64,000 nucleotides of DNA from Nesterenkonia xinjiangensis (GCF_013410745.1 NZ_JACCFY010000001.1:496001-560000); one strand, 5' to 3'; positions 1 through 9,311 are shown, counted from the first letter of the stretch. The notes: generated by a model from the sequence alone, not told the origin. Made by a program: numbers and translations.

Positions 1-824
1 CGACGCTCAGGCCCGGGCAGGTGCAGAGCGCCGCCGAGCCGGTGGACCTCCTCACGAGGAGTCGGGTCCAGTCGGCGGATGCGGGCTGCCGGCCGGATGA
101 CGACGTGGGCACCGACTTCCCGGGCGCGTCGGCAGAACTGGGCCGCCGCGCCATCGGGTGGGAGCGTCGGGTCGAATCCACCCAGATCTCCGAAGAGCGG
201 GGCATGGACGAGCATGCCGTGAGCGGCGACCGCCGGCACGGCGTCGCGGCCGTCGTACTGTCCCTGATCCAGCTCCTTGGGCTCGCTGAGCGGCACGACC
301 TCCCCGGAGCGGGCGCTCCAGAGCCCGACGTCGACCAGCCGGTCGACGCCGACCTCCTCCGCGGAACCGCTCGCATGCAGCTGCTTGGCACCGATCACCT
401 GGATCTGCGGGTGGGTCTCCTCATCGGTGACCGTGAACAGCCGCTCCTCGAGCTGCTCCAATGCGTCGGGCTCAGGAAGGGCGTCGCTGGGAAGGATCCA
501 CAACCACTGGGGGCGGGGGGAGAATCCGTCCGGCAGCCGGCGCTCCAGATGACGCCAGAGCGACGTCACGCGGCTGCCGCCCGGGCCGGGGTTGGTGGTG
601 CGGGAGGCCTGCCCACGATCGCGCAGCAGACGGGAACGCAGCGAACGCGAGAGGTCCTGGGGGCCCCGCCACGTCTCGGCGGAGAGCTCGATGACCGCGT
701 CGGGCTGCCGAGTCTGGGCGGCCAATGCCGCCCGCAGCTCCTGAACCCGCCCGTCGGACGAGGAATCGCCGCCGGCGTGCAGGACGACGGCGGCGATGTG
801 TGGGACGGAGATGCCGGCGATCAG
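1..824 (-). CDS. Glycosyltransferase family 2-like protein (C-terminus cut off by window edge)
   Basis: The minus strand is open for about 274 codons from near 824 to the window edge, so only the N-terminal part is present. Translated stretches such as WLWILPSDALPEPDAL and HGMLVHAPLFGDLGGFDP look like the GT-A core of actinobacterial membrane-bound GT2 enzymes, which usually build cell-envelope glycans; here the usual acidic metal-binding pair is read as P-S-D. It lies directly downstream of whiB. The start is unclear: between the in-frame stop near 894 and the conserved region there is no ATG, GTG or TTG. A CTG at 824-822 overlaps the whiB stop, and the first ordinary start is TTG at 725. 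The frame is clear; the exact enzyme is not. Confidence 0.7.
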   Translation of the reverse strand, partial: MIAGISVPHIAAVVLHAGGDSSSDGRVQELRAALAAQTRQPDAVIELSAETWRGPQDLSRSLRSRLLRDRGQASRTTNPGPGGSRVTSLWRHLERRLPDGFSPRPQWLWILPSDALPEPDALEQLEERLFTVTDEETHPQIQVIGAKQLHASGSAEEVGVDRLVDVGLWSARSGEVVPLSEPKELDQGQYDGRDAVPAVAAHGMLVHAPLFGDLGGFDPTLPPDGAAAQFCRRAREVGAHVVIRPAARIRRLDPTPREEVHRLGGALHLPGPER

Positions 825-1405
825 ACCGCTCGCTTCCGCAGCTTGCGGCGCTCGCGCTCGGAGAGACCTCCCCAGATGCCGAATCGCTCGTCATTGGCCA
901 AGGCGTAGTCCAGGCATTCCTGCTGGACGTGGCAGGCACCGCAGACCTTCTTCGCGTCCCGGGTCGACCCGCCCTTCTCCGGGAAGAAGGCCTCGGGGTC
1001 GGTCTGTGCGCAGAGCGCGTCGACCTGCCAGGCGAGCTCGCCCTCGATCTGCTCCGCAGGGATCAGCGACGGCAGTCCGAGCCACGCCTCGTTTCGGACG
1101 GGCTGGACCTCGGGCTCAGTGCGGCGGGAAGGAGCCTCACTGAGCGCGACCGGCGGCTCGACGTCGTCCTCGGACTGTGGGGTGATCTCGGGGTGCTTCT
1201 CCGCCTTTTCATGGGCGGCAAGGAAAGAGGTGGCCTGGTCATCCAGGGAGCGTCCGTGCTCCAGCCGGTCCGCGGCCTGCGGGTCCGCCGGGTCCACGAA
1301 CCAATCGGCAGGGACGTCCAGCGAGGGTCGCTGGGCGGCGCGAGAGTGCTCGTGCTGCTCGTCGCTCAGCCGCTGTGCGTTCCCCATGGAGGCCTCCCCT
1401 GTCAT
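821..1405 (-). CDS. whiB: WhiB-family Fe-S transcriptional regulator
   Basis: The C-terminal 70 residues form a complete WhiB domain. It has four cysteines (DALCAQ, then KVCGACHVQQEC) that bind a redox- or NO-sensitive 4Fe-4S cluster, followed by the G-I-W-G-G turn and a basic tail (RERRKLRKR) for DNA or sigma-factor contact. WhiB proteins are usually 80-130 residues; this frame gives 194, with a polar, low-complexity N-terminal extension of about 125 residues. The start could be the ATG at 1405 or the one at 1387. A promoter with TTGACG, 18-bp spacer and TGTAAT lies at 1473-1502. By domain type it is nearest the WhiB1/WhiB2 (WblE) group; the subgroup is an inference. Confidence 0.93.
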   Translation of the reverse strand: MTGEASMGNAQRLSDEQHEHSRAAQRPSLDVPADWFVDPADPQAADRLEHGRSLDDQATSFLAAHEKAEKHPEITPQSEDDVEPPVALSEAPSRRTEPEVQPVRNEAWLGLPSLIPAEQIEGELAWQVDALCAQTDPEAFFPEKGGSTRDAKKVCGACHVQQECLDYALANDERFGIWGGLSERERRKLRKRAV

Positions 1406-1472
1406 CAGTCAGTGGTGTGAAGTACAGATGGTCCTTGACCACCATGCGGCCCGAAGCCGCCGACACCCCCTA

Positions 1473-1502
1473 ATTACACTGGCGTAAGTAACCATCCGTC
1501 AA
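1473..1502 (-). promoter_or_regulatory. whiB promoter (sigma70-like)
   Basis: Read on the minus strand, TTGACG (1502-1497), an 18-bp spacer and TGTAAT (1478-1473) form a good housekeeping promoter. Transcription would begin near 1465, giving a leader of about 60 bases. An imperfect palindrome, ATGGTCCTTGACCACCAT, at 1428-1445 lies in that leader and could be a regulatory site. Confidence 0.6.
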
Positions 1503-1604
1503 GTGCTGTGAGCCTGGTCTCCAGAGGCCTCGATCAGCGCCATGACGCCCGACACGCCGCGCCACGACCGGTCGACGATCGGTGTGGCGCAGGAGGAGGA
1601 ATCC

Positions 1605-2405
1605 ATGACACCGCTCAGCCTGGGCACAGGATCCCACGGAGTTCCCAGGGACTTCCCAGCTCTGATGGAGCTGCTGGGGTCCCGGCCCCAGCCCGCCGTC
1701 GTCTGGTATGGGCCGTCCGAGGACCGCGTGGAGCTCTCTGGAAGGGTCCTGCAGAACTGGGCGATCAAGCTGGTCGGGCTCTTCCGCGAAGAGGCCGAGC
1801 TGGAGCTCGGCGATCATGTGCTGGTGGACGTCGCCCCGCATTGGAAGGCCTGCGCCGTCGTGCTGGCGGCCAGCTCACTGGGCTGCCAGGTGACGCTGGG
1901 CCGCCCTCGGGAGATCGAGGCGGAGGAGGTCCGCCTGGTGGTCACCGACCGGCCCCAGGCCTGGGAGGCGTCCGAGGCGCTCGGCGACGCCGAACTGGCG
2001 GCCCTGTCCCCCGGCCTGCTCGATGACTCCTACGCCGACGCCCTCGGAGAAGACATCCCCGGATGGGTGCTCGATGTCTCCGCGGAGGTCCGCCAGCACC
2101 CCGATCAGCTCCTGGACCCGCTGCCGCAGGTCGCCCTTCCAGCGCACGAGGGGGCCAGCACAGCCGGATCCGAGCTGATGGCGCGCCGCGACGTCATCTG
2201 CGCCGACGCGGAGGGCCTGGCCGTCATCCTCGACTCTGCCCAGCGATGGACGGCCTGGCGCGCCCAGGCCTGGGACCCGCAGGCACCAGGAGCGATGCTC
2301 CACGCCTGGGCCGGCAGCGGGACAGTGGTGGTGGTCGACGCCCGCAGCCCTGGGGGCCGCGACGAGATCTGGGATCGGGTGCTCAGGAACGAGGGTGTCG
2401 ACTGA
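1605..2405 (+). CDS. TIGR03089 family protein (adenylate-forming-enzyme-like)
   Basis: This 266-residue protein matches the actinobacterial TIGR03089 family, which resembles the N-terminal half of acyl-CoA synthetases but is far too short to be a complete ligase. Visible cues are PAVVWYGPSEDRVELSGRVLQNWAIKLVGL near the N-terminus in two blocks, the VDVAPHWKACAVVLAASSLG region and a late RDEIWDRVL end. The ATG at 1605 has a strong AGGAGGAGGA ribosome site (1591-1600), so it is preferred to the in-frame ATG at 1542. It runs divergently from whiB and its last 23 bases overlap the end of the convergent gtrA gene. Its biochemical role is unknown. Confidence 0.8.
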   Translation: MTPLSLGTGSHGVPRDFPALMELLGSRPQPAVVWYGPSEDRVELSGRVLQNWAIKLVGLFREEAELELGDHVLVDVAPHWKACAVVLAASSLGCQVTLGRPREIEAEEVRLVVTDRPQAWEASEALGDAELAALSPGLLDDSYADALGEDIPGWVLDVSAEVRQHPDQLLDPLPQVALPAHEGASTAGSELMARRDVICADAEGLAVILDSAQRWTAWRAQAWDPQAPGAMLHAWAGSGTVVVVDARSPGGRDEIWDRVLRNEGVD

Positions 2406-2973
2406 GATCCTCGTCGCGGGCGGGCCGGTGCTCTCCGGTGACCACAGGGATGTCCCCGGTGAGCAGCTCGCGGTCGGAGATCATGTGCGGACCCGGCTCA
2501 TGCTCGACCTCGGCCTCGCCGGTGAAGACCCAGAACTTATAGGCCACGAAGCGGAACGCGGTGGCCAGCACCAGGCCGATGACGTTGCCGGCGATGAACA
2601 CCTGGGTGACCGAGTCCATCCCCAGGAGGTACTTGCTCACGCCCACGCAGCCGGTCTGGATTCCCAGCCCGATAGCGTTCATCAGCAGGAACATCATCAG
2701 TTCACGCATCTTGCCGCGAGTACGGCTGTGCCGGAAGGTCCAGTACCGGTTCGCGACCCAGGAGAACATGGTGGCCACCGCACCGGCGACGACCTTCGCC
2801 TTGAGCTGGGAGTCGTCGAGCGGCCCGCTGAGGAGCCAGAGGAAGATCGCGGAGTCGATCACGAACGCCACGCCGCCGACCACGCCGAACTTGGCGAGCT
2901 CCCGCCACAGGGCGAGGAAGAGGTCGCGGGCGCGGAACAAGAGGCGGGAGATCATGGACTGCAGGGACTCCAT
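2383..2973 (-). CDS. gtrA: GtrA family membrane protein
   Basis: A 196-residue polytopic protein of the GtrA/DPMS-like family, small flippase-like or scaffold proteins tied to the transfer of lipid-linked sugars in cell-surface polysaccharide synthesis. Four membrane segments are visible: FGVVGGVAFVIDSAIFLWLL, VVAGAVATMFSWVANRYW, MMFLLMNAIGLGIQTG and FIAGNVIGLVLATAFRF. The family signature N-R-Y-W-T-F-R and the closing Y-K-F-W-V-F-T are both present. The C-terminal 45 residues are a hydrophilic cytoplasmic tail. It lies near a glycosyltransferase and an LCP gene, consistent with envelope work. The 3' end overlaps the TIGR03089 gene tail to tail. Confidence 0.9.
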   Translation of the reverse strand: MESLQSMISRLLFRARDLFLALWRELAKFGVVGGVAFVIDSAIFLWLLSGPLDDSQLKAKVVAGAVATMFSWVANRYWTFRHSRTRGKMRELMMFLLMNAIGLGIQTGCVGVSKYLLGMDSVTQVFIAGNVIGLVLATAFRFVAYKFWVFTGEAEVEHEPGPHMISDRELLTGDIPVVTGEHRPARDEDLSRHPRS

Positions 2974-3206
2974 CAGCGGAAATAACGGGGGCGGGCGAGC
3001 AACTCAGGCCACAGCCTAGGCCTTACCCGCCGTCGTCCAGTGTACGGAAAACCCTGGACGTCTCCTGCAGAGCAGCTGGTTCGACCCCCGGCTATGAGCA
3101 GAATCACGGCCCCGCCGCGCCGACCGACACCCCGCGGGCGCGGCCGTGGGCGCACCCGCCATGCCCTCCCGGGTGTTTCCTCACCGCCGGGGCATCCCCG
3201 ATGCTC

Positions 3207-3212
3207 CATAAT
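3207..3212 (+). promoter_or_regulatory. Candidate -10 of the purK promoter
   Basis: CATAAT sits 8 bases before the purK GTG, implying a leaderless or nearly leaderless transcript. No convincing -35 is visible. The rest of the 247-base gap between gtrA and purK (2974-3220) shows no gene or strong repeat and should carry the two divergent promoters. Confidence 0.4.
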
Positions 3213-3220
3213 GAGGGACT

Positions 3221-4528
3221 GTGACTCCAGCCGAAGCCCACTCATCAGTGACCCCGCCCCACCTGGCAGCTGCGGCCCGCGGCGATGCGCCGCGCGTCGG
3301 CGTCCTCGGAGACGGCCAGCTGGCCCGCATGATGGCGCCGGCCGCCGTGGAGCTCGGCATCGAGCTGCGGCTGCTCGCCAGCTCCGCGGACTCCTCCGCC
3401 GGTCAGGTGATTCCCCGCACCACCCTCGGGGACTACCGCTCCGTGGCAGACGTGCTGGGCTTCGCCGGCGAGGTCGACGTCATCACCTTCGACCATGAAC
3501 ACGTCCCGGCCGAGGTGCTCACCGCGCTGATCGACCAGGGCACGGCACTGCACCCAGGCCCAGAAGCCCTGCACTACGCCCAGGACAAGCTGGCCATGCG
3601 CCGCGCCGTCGAGGAGCTCGGCCTGCCCAACCCGCGCTGGGCGGAGGTGCACAGCGTCGAGGAGCTGATCGGTTTCGGCGAGGAGACCGGCTGGCCCGTG
3701 GTCCTCAAGACCTCGCGCGGCGGCTACGACGGCAAGGGCGTGCGCATCATCGCCTCCGCTGAGACCGCCGTCCAAGCTCAGGACTGGTTCGACCGCGCCG
3801 CAGCCCAGCACACCGGGCTGCTCGCCGAGGAGAAGGTCCCCTTCACCCGTGAGCTCTCCGCCCAGGTGGCACGCTCCGCCCTCGGCGAGATCCGTGCCTA
3901 TCCTGTGGTCGAGTCCAACCAGGCCCACGGCGTCTGCGATGAGGTCATCGCCCCCGCCCCGCACTCCCACCCCACCCATATGGAGGACGCCGCGAGCATC
4001 GCCCGGCTCATCGCCGAGCGCCTCGCCGTGACCGGGATGCTCGCCGTGGAGCTCTTCGAAATCGCCGAGGGCGAGCGCGCCGGCGTCTACGTCAACGAGC
4101 TGGCCATGCGTCCCCACAACTCGGGCCACTGGTCCATGGACGGGGCCGTCACCGGTCAGTTCGAGCAGCACCTGCGCGCGGTGCTGGGCCTCCCCCTGGG
4201 CTCCACCGCCCCGATCGCCGGCCCCGGCAGCCGCACCGTGATGAAGAACCTCTTCGGAGCCTCCGCGCCGAACCTGCACGCCGGAGTGCCCGACGCCGCC
4301 CGCCACCTGCCCGAGAGCAGGATCCACCTCTACGGCAAGGAGCCCCGCCCCGGGCGCAAGGTGGGCCATGTGAACCTGGTGCTGGCTCCAGAGCCCGGCG
4401 AGCCCGCCGTCGCCGCCGGGGAGCTCCAGCGCGCCCGGCAGGCCGCTGCACGCGCCGCGGAGCTGATCACCGAGACGACTGCCGCACGACCACACCACGA
4501 CGAAGGGACCGGCACCGATGGCCGATGA
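3221..4528 (+). CDS. purK: N5-carboxyaminoimidazole ribonucleotide synthase (PurK)
   Basis: PurK uses ATP and bicarbonate to carboxylate aminoimidazole ribonucleotide in de novo purine synthesis. The 435-residue protein has the family's N-terminal nucleotide motif [12 protein letters not shown] at about 27-38, the ATP-grasp loop [10 protein letters not shown] and the metal-binding [11 protein letters not shown] segment. The length is slightly above the usual 360-400 because of a polar N-terminal stretch. The GTG at 3221 is used; a -10 hexamer lies just upstream. It overlaps purE by 11 bases, so the two are one operon and the product N5-CAIR passes straight to PurE. Confidence 0.96.
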   Translation: MTPAEAHSSVTPPHLAAAARGDAPRVGVLGDGQLARMMAPAAVELGIELRLLASSADSSAGQVIPRTTLGDYRSVADVLGFAGEVDVITFDHEHVPAEVLTALIDQGTALHPGPEALHYAQDKLAMRRAVEELGLPNPRWAEVHSVEELIGFGEETGWPVVLKTSRGGYDGKGVRIIASAETAVQAQDWFDRAAAQHTGLLAEEKVPFTRELSAQVARSALGEIRAYPVVESNQAHGVCDEVIAPAPHSHPTHMEDAASIARLIAERLAVTGMLAVELFEIAEGERAGVYVNELAMRPHNSGHWSMDGAVTGQFEQHLRAVLGLPLGSTAPIAGPGSRTVMKNLFGASAPNLHAGVPDAARHLPESRIHLYGKEPRPGRKVGHVNLVLAPEPGEPAVAAGELQRARQAAARAAELITETTAARPHHDEGTGTDGR

Positions 4529-5072
4529 CTCCAGCCCACTGGTCGGACTCGTGATGGGTTCGAACTCCGACTGGCCCACCATGAAGGCTGCCGCCGCGGC
4601 TCTCGACGAGTTCGGCATCCCCTTTGAAGCCGACGTCGTCTCCGCCCACCGGATGGCCGAGGAGATGATCGACTACGGGCGCACCGCCCACGACCGAGGG
4701 CTGCGGGTGATCATCGCCGGCGCCGGCGGAGCGGCCCATCTGCCCGGGATGCTCGCCTCCGTGACACCGCTGCCGGTGATCGGCGTGCCGGTGGCGCTGC
4801 GGCACCTCGACGGCATGGACTCGCTGCTGTCCATCGTCCAGATGCCAGCCGGGGTCCCGGTGGCCACCGTGTCGATCGGCGGGGCGCGCAACGCCGGGCT
4901 CCTGGCCGTGCGCACCCTGGCCTCCGGCGACGGTGACCTGGCCGCCCGCCTGCGCGAGCAGCTCGTGGAGTTCGCCGCCGACCTCTCCGCGCAGGCTCAC
5001 GCGAAAGGGGCCTCGCTGCGCGAGGAGGCCGCTGAGCTGCCCACCTACCGTCGTCGCCACACGCATTCCTGA
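4518..5072 (+). CDS. purE: N5-CAIR mutase (PurE, class I)
   Basis: PurE moves the carboxyl group of N5-CAIR to give CAIR in purine biosynthesis. The 184-residue protein begins with the class I signature [14 protein letters not shown] (the G-S-x-S-D-W phosphate loop), then SAHRM with the catalytic His, and [14 protein letters not shown] closing basic tail of about 20 residues is extra. The ATG at 4518 lies inside the end of purK, indicating translational coupling. The next gene, an LCP protein, starts 4 bases after the stop, so all three may be cotranscribed. Confidence 0.96.
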   Translation: MADDSSPLVGLVMGSNSDWPTMKAAAAALDEFGIPFEADVVSAHRMAEEMIDYGRTAHDRGLRVIIAGAGGAAHLPGMLASVTPLPVIGVPVALRHLDGMDSLLSIVQMPAGVPVATVSIGGARNAGLLAVRTLASGDGDLAARLREQLVEFAADLSAQAHAKGASLREEAAELPTYRRRHTHS

Positions 5073-5075
5073 CCG

Positions 5076-6698
5076 ATGACCCCGGCGAACGTCACCTATC
5101 ACCGCTTCACGACCGAACCCGAGGTCGTCCGCAGCCCGCAGAGGGGCTCCTCCACCGACCGCACCCGGCGGGCCGTCCTGCTGCTGGCCATGACCCTGTT
5201 CCTGCCCGGCTCCGCGCAGATCGCCGCCGGCCACCGGGGCTTCGGGCGCAAGGCTGTGGCGGTGACGATCGCGGTCTGGGCGGTGCTGCTGGTCGGCGTC
5301 GTCATGTTCTTCACGCTGCGCGGGCTGGTGCTGGGCCTGGCGACCCGTCCCTTCACCCTGTGGATGCTCACCGTGCTGCTCGGCGCCCTGGCCGTCGGCT
5401 GGGCCGTCCTGTGGATCGACACCTTCCGACTGCTGCGGATCACCACCCTCGCGCCCGGGCTGAAGCCGATCATGGCCGTCGCCACCGTGCTGCTGATGGC
5501 GATCACCTCGGGCGGACTGGGCTACGCCGCGCACCTAGTCAACGAGTCCCGCGGGTCGCTCTCGGGCATCTTCAGCGCCGGCCCGGCCATCGACGCCGTC
5601 GACGGCCGGTACAACTTCCTGCTGCTCGGCGCCGACGCGGGCGAGGGCCGCGAAGGGCTGCGCCCGGACTCCATCCACGTGGTCAGCGTCAACGAGAACA
5701 GCGGAGAGTCGATCCTCATCTCCATCCCGCGGAACTTCCAGAACGCACGGTTCAACGAGGGATCCCCCCTCTGGGACGCCTACCCCACCGGCTATGACTG
5801 CGGCAACGAGTGCATCATCAACTTCCTCTACACGGATGTGATGAACCACCATCAGGACCTCTACCCCGACGCCGACGACCCCGGCGCCGAAGCGATGATG
5901 GACGCCACCTCCGGCATCCTGGACCTCGACGTCAACGGCTACGTGATGATCGACATGGACGGCTTCGCCCACCTCATCGACGCCATGGGCGGGGTCACCG
6001 TGGACTCCGGAGGCTGGGTCCCCTACCGCGGCCCGCGACCGGACGGCACCTGGGGCGACAACTGGTGGGGCCCCGGAGAGCACACCTTCAGCGGCGAGGA
6101 CGCGCTGGCCTACGCACGCTCCCGCACGTTCTCCTCCGACTACAACCGCATCCAGCGGCAGCAGTGCATCCAGCAGGCGATGATCGCCCAGTTCAACCCG
6201 CAGACCCTGCTCACCCGGTTCACCGAGATCATGGATGCCGGCGAGCAGGTCGTGGAGACCAACCTGCCGCAGTCACAGCTGGGCTCCTTCCTGGACCTCG
6301 CCGTGGACGCCAAGGAGCAGAAGCCGCAGCGCCTGGTCCTGGGGGCCCCGGACTTCGGCTCAGCCGGCGATCAGTTCTCCACCTACCCGGACTTCGATGA
6401 GATCCATCAACGCGTGGACGAGCTCATCGAGCAGGAGGAGGGAGGCGGCAGCTGGTTCAGCTCCGCCGGACCGCAGAAGCCGGTGCTGGGCGCCGCGGTG
6501 GTCACCACCGCCTCCGTGGAGACCCGTGATGCCGTGGAGGATGACGAGCCCTCCCTGGAGGATGAGACCGAGATCCCCACCCAGCCCGACGGCTCCCCCC
6601 TGACCGTGGAGTACCTGCGGGACCTGCAGGACGCCGGACAGCAGGGCGTCCTGGAAGAGGCAGCCTCCAGCAACTATGAGTGCACACCGCTGCGCTGA
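5076..6698 (+). CDS. LytR-CpsA-Psr (LCP) family glycopolymer transferase
   Basis: LCP enzymes transfer teichoic acid, arabinogalactan or capsule polymers from lipid carriers to peptidoglycan on the outer membrane face. The 540-residue protein has four hydrophobic helices in its first 160 residues instead of the usual single anchor, then the LCP domain: FLLLGADAGEGREGLRPDS (pyrophosphate-binding Arg/Asp), ISIPRN and YARSRTFSSDYNRIQRQQ. The C-terminal 60 residues are acidic and probably disordered. It follows purE with a 4-base gap. The start ATG at 5076 has no strong ribosome site, which fits coupling to purE. The family is certain; the polymer substrate is not. Confidence 0.92.
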   Translation: MTPANVTYHRFTTEPEVVRSPQRGSSTDRTRRAVLLLAMTLFLPGSAQIAAGHRGFGRKAVAVTIAVWAVLLVGVVMFFTLRGLVLGLATRPFTLWMLTVLLGALAVGWAVLWIDTFRLLRITTLAPGLKPIMAVATVLLMAITSGGLGYAAHLVNESRGSLSGIFSAGPAIDAVDGRYNFLLLGADAGEGREGLRPDSIHVVSVNENSGESILISIPRNFQNARFNEGSPLWDAYPTGYDCGNECIINFLYTDVMNHHQDLYPDADDPGAEAMMDATSGILDLDVNGYVMIDMDGFAHLIDAMGGVTVDSGGWVPYRGPRPDGTWGDNWWGPGEHTFSGEDALAYARSRTFSSDYNRIQRQQCIQQAMIAQFNPQTLLTRFTEIMDAGEQVVETNLPQSQLGSFLDLAVDAKEQKPQRLVLGAPDFGSAGDQFSTYPDFDEIHQRVDELIEQEEGGGSWFSSAGPQKPVLGAAVVTTASVETRDAVEDDEPSLEDETEIPTQPDGSPLTVEYLRDLQDAGQQGVLEEAASSNYECTPLR

Positions 6699-6805
6699 GC
6701 CCACCCGTCGGAGCAGGAAGGCTCCCCTGGGAGCTTGGCCACAGTTCTCCGGAAGTCCGCCCGCATCTGCCGGACCACGCCGCGCCCGCTGATAGTGTTC
6801 TGGCG

Positions 6806-8065
6806 ATGTTCAGGATGACCAACCCCGTACGCGACTATGCCTGGGGCTCGACCACTGCGTTCAGCCGGCTCTTCGGCCTGCCTGCCGACGGACCGCAGGC
6901 CGAGCTGTGGATGGGTGCCCACCCTGCGGCCCCCTCCCAGGTGGTAGTCGACGGCGCGCCCACCGGCCTCGATGCCCTGTGCGAAGGCCGCCCCGAGCTG
7001 CTGGACGGGCACGACGGATTCCCCTACCTGTTCAAGGTGCTGGCCGCCGACCGGCCGCTGTCCATCCAGACCCATCCCACCAGGGAACGCGCCCAGGCAG
7101 GCTTCGCCGCCGAGGATGCGGCCGGGATCCCCCGGGACTCCCCACGACGCAGCTACAAGGACACTCACCACAAGCCGGAGCTGGTGGTGGCGGTGGAGGA
7201 CTTCTCCGCGCTCTGCGGGTTCCGCCCATCTCCGGCGGCCGCCGACGACGTCGCCGTACTGCGCAGTCTGCTGGCCGACGTCTCAGCCGGCAGCACGGCC
7301 GACGTGCCGATGCTCGCGGCGCTGGAGCAGCTGCAGCATCTCCTGGAGGCTGAACGCCTGGCCGAGGCCCTGGAACTGATCCTGCGCGGAGAACGCGGAG
7401 CCTTCGCGAGGACCGCTGCCGCCGTGGTCGAGATGCTGGACGAGACGGGCACGGAAAAGTCCGGGCTGGACCCGACGGCTGCAGACACCCTGCGGTGTGC
7501 CGGCTCCGCCTTCCCGGACGACCCCGGCCTGATCGTGGCGCTGCTGCTGAACCGGGTGGATCTCTCCCCCGGCCAGGCCCTGTACCTGCCCGCCGGGAAC
7601 CTGCATGCCTACCTGCACGGGGTGGCCGTGGAGATCATGGCCAACTCGGACAATGTGCTGCGCGGCGGGCTGACGTCCAAGCACATCGATGTGGACGAAC
7701 TGCTGGCCGTGACGGACGCGGCGGTGCTGCCGGTGCCCTGGTGCACCCCTGCCTCGGTGGACGAGCACCGACGGCGCTACGCCCCGGACTGCGAGGAGTT
7801 CCAGCTCGAGCATCTGTCCCTGGGGGCTCACCGCCGGGAGACCGGTCAGGAGACCGCTGCCGTTCGAATCCGCCCCCATGGGCCGAGCGTGCTGCTGTGC
7901 CTGCGTGGCGAGCTCCACGTCGAGGGCGAAGCCGCCGACGGGACCTCGCTGGTCCTTCGAGCCGGTGAGTCGGCGTTCCTGGCTCCGGATGAGGGCGTCT
8001 CCGTGAGCGCCGAGGCTGAGTCTGAAGCTTTCCTCGCCGCACCCGGCCGTCCGGGGCAGGACTGA
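6806..8065 (+). CDS. manA: Mannose-6-phosphate isomerase, type I
   Basis: ManA interconverts mannose-6-phosphate and fructose-6-phosphate and feeds GDP-mannose and glycan synthesis. The 419-residue protein starts MFRMTNPVRDYAWGS, the typical type I N-terminus. Zinc ligands are visible in SIQTHPTRERA (Gln, His), HHKPELV (Glu) and YLPAGNLHAYLHG (His). A C-terminal cupin part follows. The ATG at 6806 matches this N-terminus; the frame stays open further upstream but that sequence is not conserved-looking. The convergent small gene at 8069-8281 ends 4 bases after it. Confidence 0.95.
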   Translation: MFRMTNPVRDYAWGSTTAFSRLFGLPADGPQAELWMGAHPAAPSQVVVDGAPTGLDALCEGRPELLDGHDGFPYLFKVLAADRPLSIQTHPTRERAQAGFAAEDAAGIPRDSPRRSYKDTHHKPELVVAVEDFSALCGFRPSPAAADDVAVLRSLLADVSAGSTADVPMLAALEQLQHLLEAERLAEALELILRGERGAFARTAAAVVEMLDETGTEKSGLDPTAADTLRCAGSAFPDDPGLIVALLLNRVDLSPGQALYLPAGNLHAYLHGVAVEIMANSDNVLRGGLTSKHIDVDELLAVTDAAVLPVPWCTPASVDEHRRRYAPDCEEFQLEHLSLGAHRRETGQETAAVRIRPHGPSVLLCLRGELHVEGEAADGTSLVLRAGESAFLAPDEGVSVSAEAESEAFLAAPGRPGQD

Positions 8066-8068
8066 CCC

Positions 8069-8281
8069 TCAGTCTCGGCTCTCCCCAGGAGGCGGCTCCC
8101 GCCGCAGCTCCCTGGGCCGAGCCTCACGGCGGCGGCGCGCCGTCCAGTAGGCCCGCGCCTCCTCCGGCGACTCGGTCGGCTCATGCGTGACGGCCGCCGA
8201 GGGCGGTGGCACGTCCTCCGAGGAGCGTTCCTCGGCGTCGTCCTCCTGGCCTTCACGGCCTTCACCCTCGACGGTCGTCAT
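8069..8281 (-). CDS. Small hypothetical protein
   Basis: A 70-residue, highly charged frame (acidic first half, Arg-rich second half, with EEARAYWTARRRREARPREL) on the minus strand. It has a plausible GAGGACC ribosome site before the ATG at 8281 and fills the space between manA and the protease gene. There is no transmembrane segment or known motif. I do not recognise it. It could be a real small actinobacterial protein or a chance frame. Confidence 0.4.
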   Translation of the reverse strand: MTTVEGEGREGQEDDAEERSSEDVPPPSAAVTHEPTESPEEARAYWTARRRREARPRELRREPPPGESRD

Positions 8282-8339
8282 GCGTGGTCCTCTCTCAGGG
8301 TCCTGGTCTCAGGGTCCGGGCCCCGATCATACGCCTGGC

Positions 8340-9311
8340 TCAGCGTGTGGAGGCGTAGTCGTACACCTGCTCGGCCTCAGCGCCGAAGTAGGGCCCGAAC
8401 ATCACGTCGGGCAGGAAGGTGTAGCCGTAGGAGTTCACGGAGTTCTGCGCGCCGGCAGAGCCGGTGCCCAGGAACCAGGGGCCGCCGGAGGAGCCGCCGG
8501 TCATGTCGCACGGGATTCCCTGGGTGCTGCCGCCGAGCGGATCGTTGCTGGCGGTGCCCTGGCACTGGTGCAGCTCCTGGCCGTTGAAGGGTGCGGCAGC
8601 CGGATAGCCGTAGGCCGAGTAGTACTGGCCGCGGGGCTGGTTGAAGGTGATCGCGGAGGCGACGCCGACCTGCTGCTGCACGGTGGTGCCGTTCTTGGTC
8701 TCCAGGACCGCGAAGGCATAGTCATGCTCGAAGTCGCCGCTTCGCGCCCACTGGTCGGAGGTCACGAGCTCCTCGGCAGCCCAGACGCCGTGCTGCGACT
8801 CCCCGTAGTCGTAGGCGGGGGCGAAGACGAAGTTGCTCGCGAAGTCTCCCCCGCCGCCGTCGTGCAGACAGTGCCCGGCAGTGGCGACGGTGGACTGGTT
8901 GGCCGACGCCACCACGTTCGCCGAGCAGACGAAGTCGCCTGCGGAGGTGGAGAAGAAGACCTTGCCGATGTGCGGACTGTCCGCCGGGTTCTGCTGCTGG
9001 CTCTGGTGGGGCTCGATCGTCCGCGGGTCTGCCGCCTCGAACTCGCTGAAGATGTCCTCCAGGGTGGCGCCGTCCACCTCTTCCACGATCTCCGGCTCCA
9101 CGGGTTCGGCGGCAGCCATCCGCTCCGGCGTCCAGTACTCCTCAGCCTCGGCCTGCTCGCCGTCAGGCACGACGTCGACTTCGACGCCGTCCTGGGCGGG
9201 CCCGGACGGAAGGTCCGCTCCGGAGTCTGCGGAGACGGGGGTGACCGTCACCAGTGCTGCGGCACTCAGTCCGAGGACGCCGCCCAGGCTCATGATTCGC
9301 CTGATGCTCAT
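8340..9311 (-). CDS. Secreted trypsin-like serine peptidase (S1 family)
   Basis: This 323-residue exported protease has a signal peptide (MSIRRIMSLGGVLGLSAAAL, cleavage near PVSA-DSG), then an acidic propeptide-like stretch of about 90 residues. The S1 catalytic triad follows: His in ATAGHCLHDGG, Asp in FEHDYAFAVLE and Ser in GGSSGGPWFLG. The overall form resembles glutamyl endopeptidase/V8-like enzymes, which act outside the cell. Translation from 9311 is supported by GGGGAGAA upstream; the frame continues upstream to 9440 but lacks a signal-like sequence there. The 309-base gap to the divergent tetR (9312-9620) shows no other gene. Confidence 0.92.
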   Translation of the reverse strand: MSIRRIMSLGGVLGLSAAALVTVTPVSADSGADLPSGPAQDGVEVDVVPDGEQAEAEEYWTPERMAAAEPVEPEIVEEVDGATLEDIFSEFEAADPRTIEPHQSQQQNPADSPHIGKVFFSTSAGDFVCSANVVASANQSTVATAGHCLHDGGGGDFASNFVFAPAYDYGESQHGVWAAEELVTSDQWARSGDFEHDYAFAVLETKNGTTVQQQVGVASAITFNQPRGQYYSAYGYPAAAPFNGQELHQCQGTASNDPLGGSTQGIPCDMTGGSSGGPWFLGTGSAGAQNSVNSYGYTFLPDVMFGPYFGAEAEQVYDYASTR

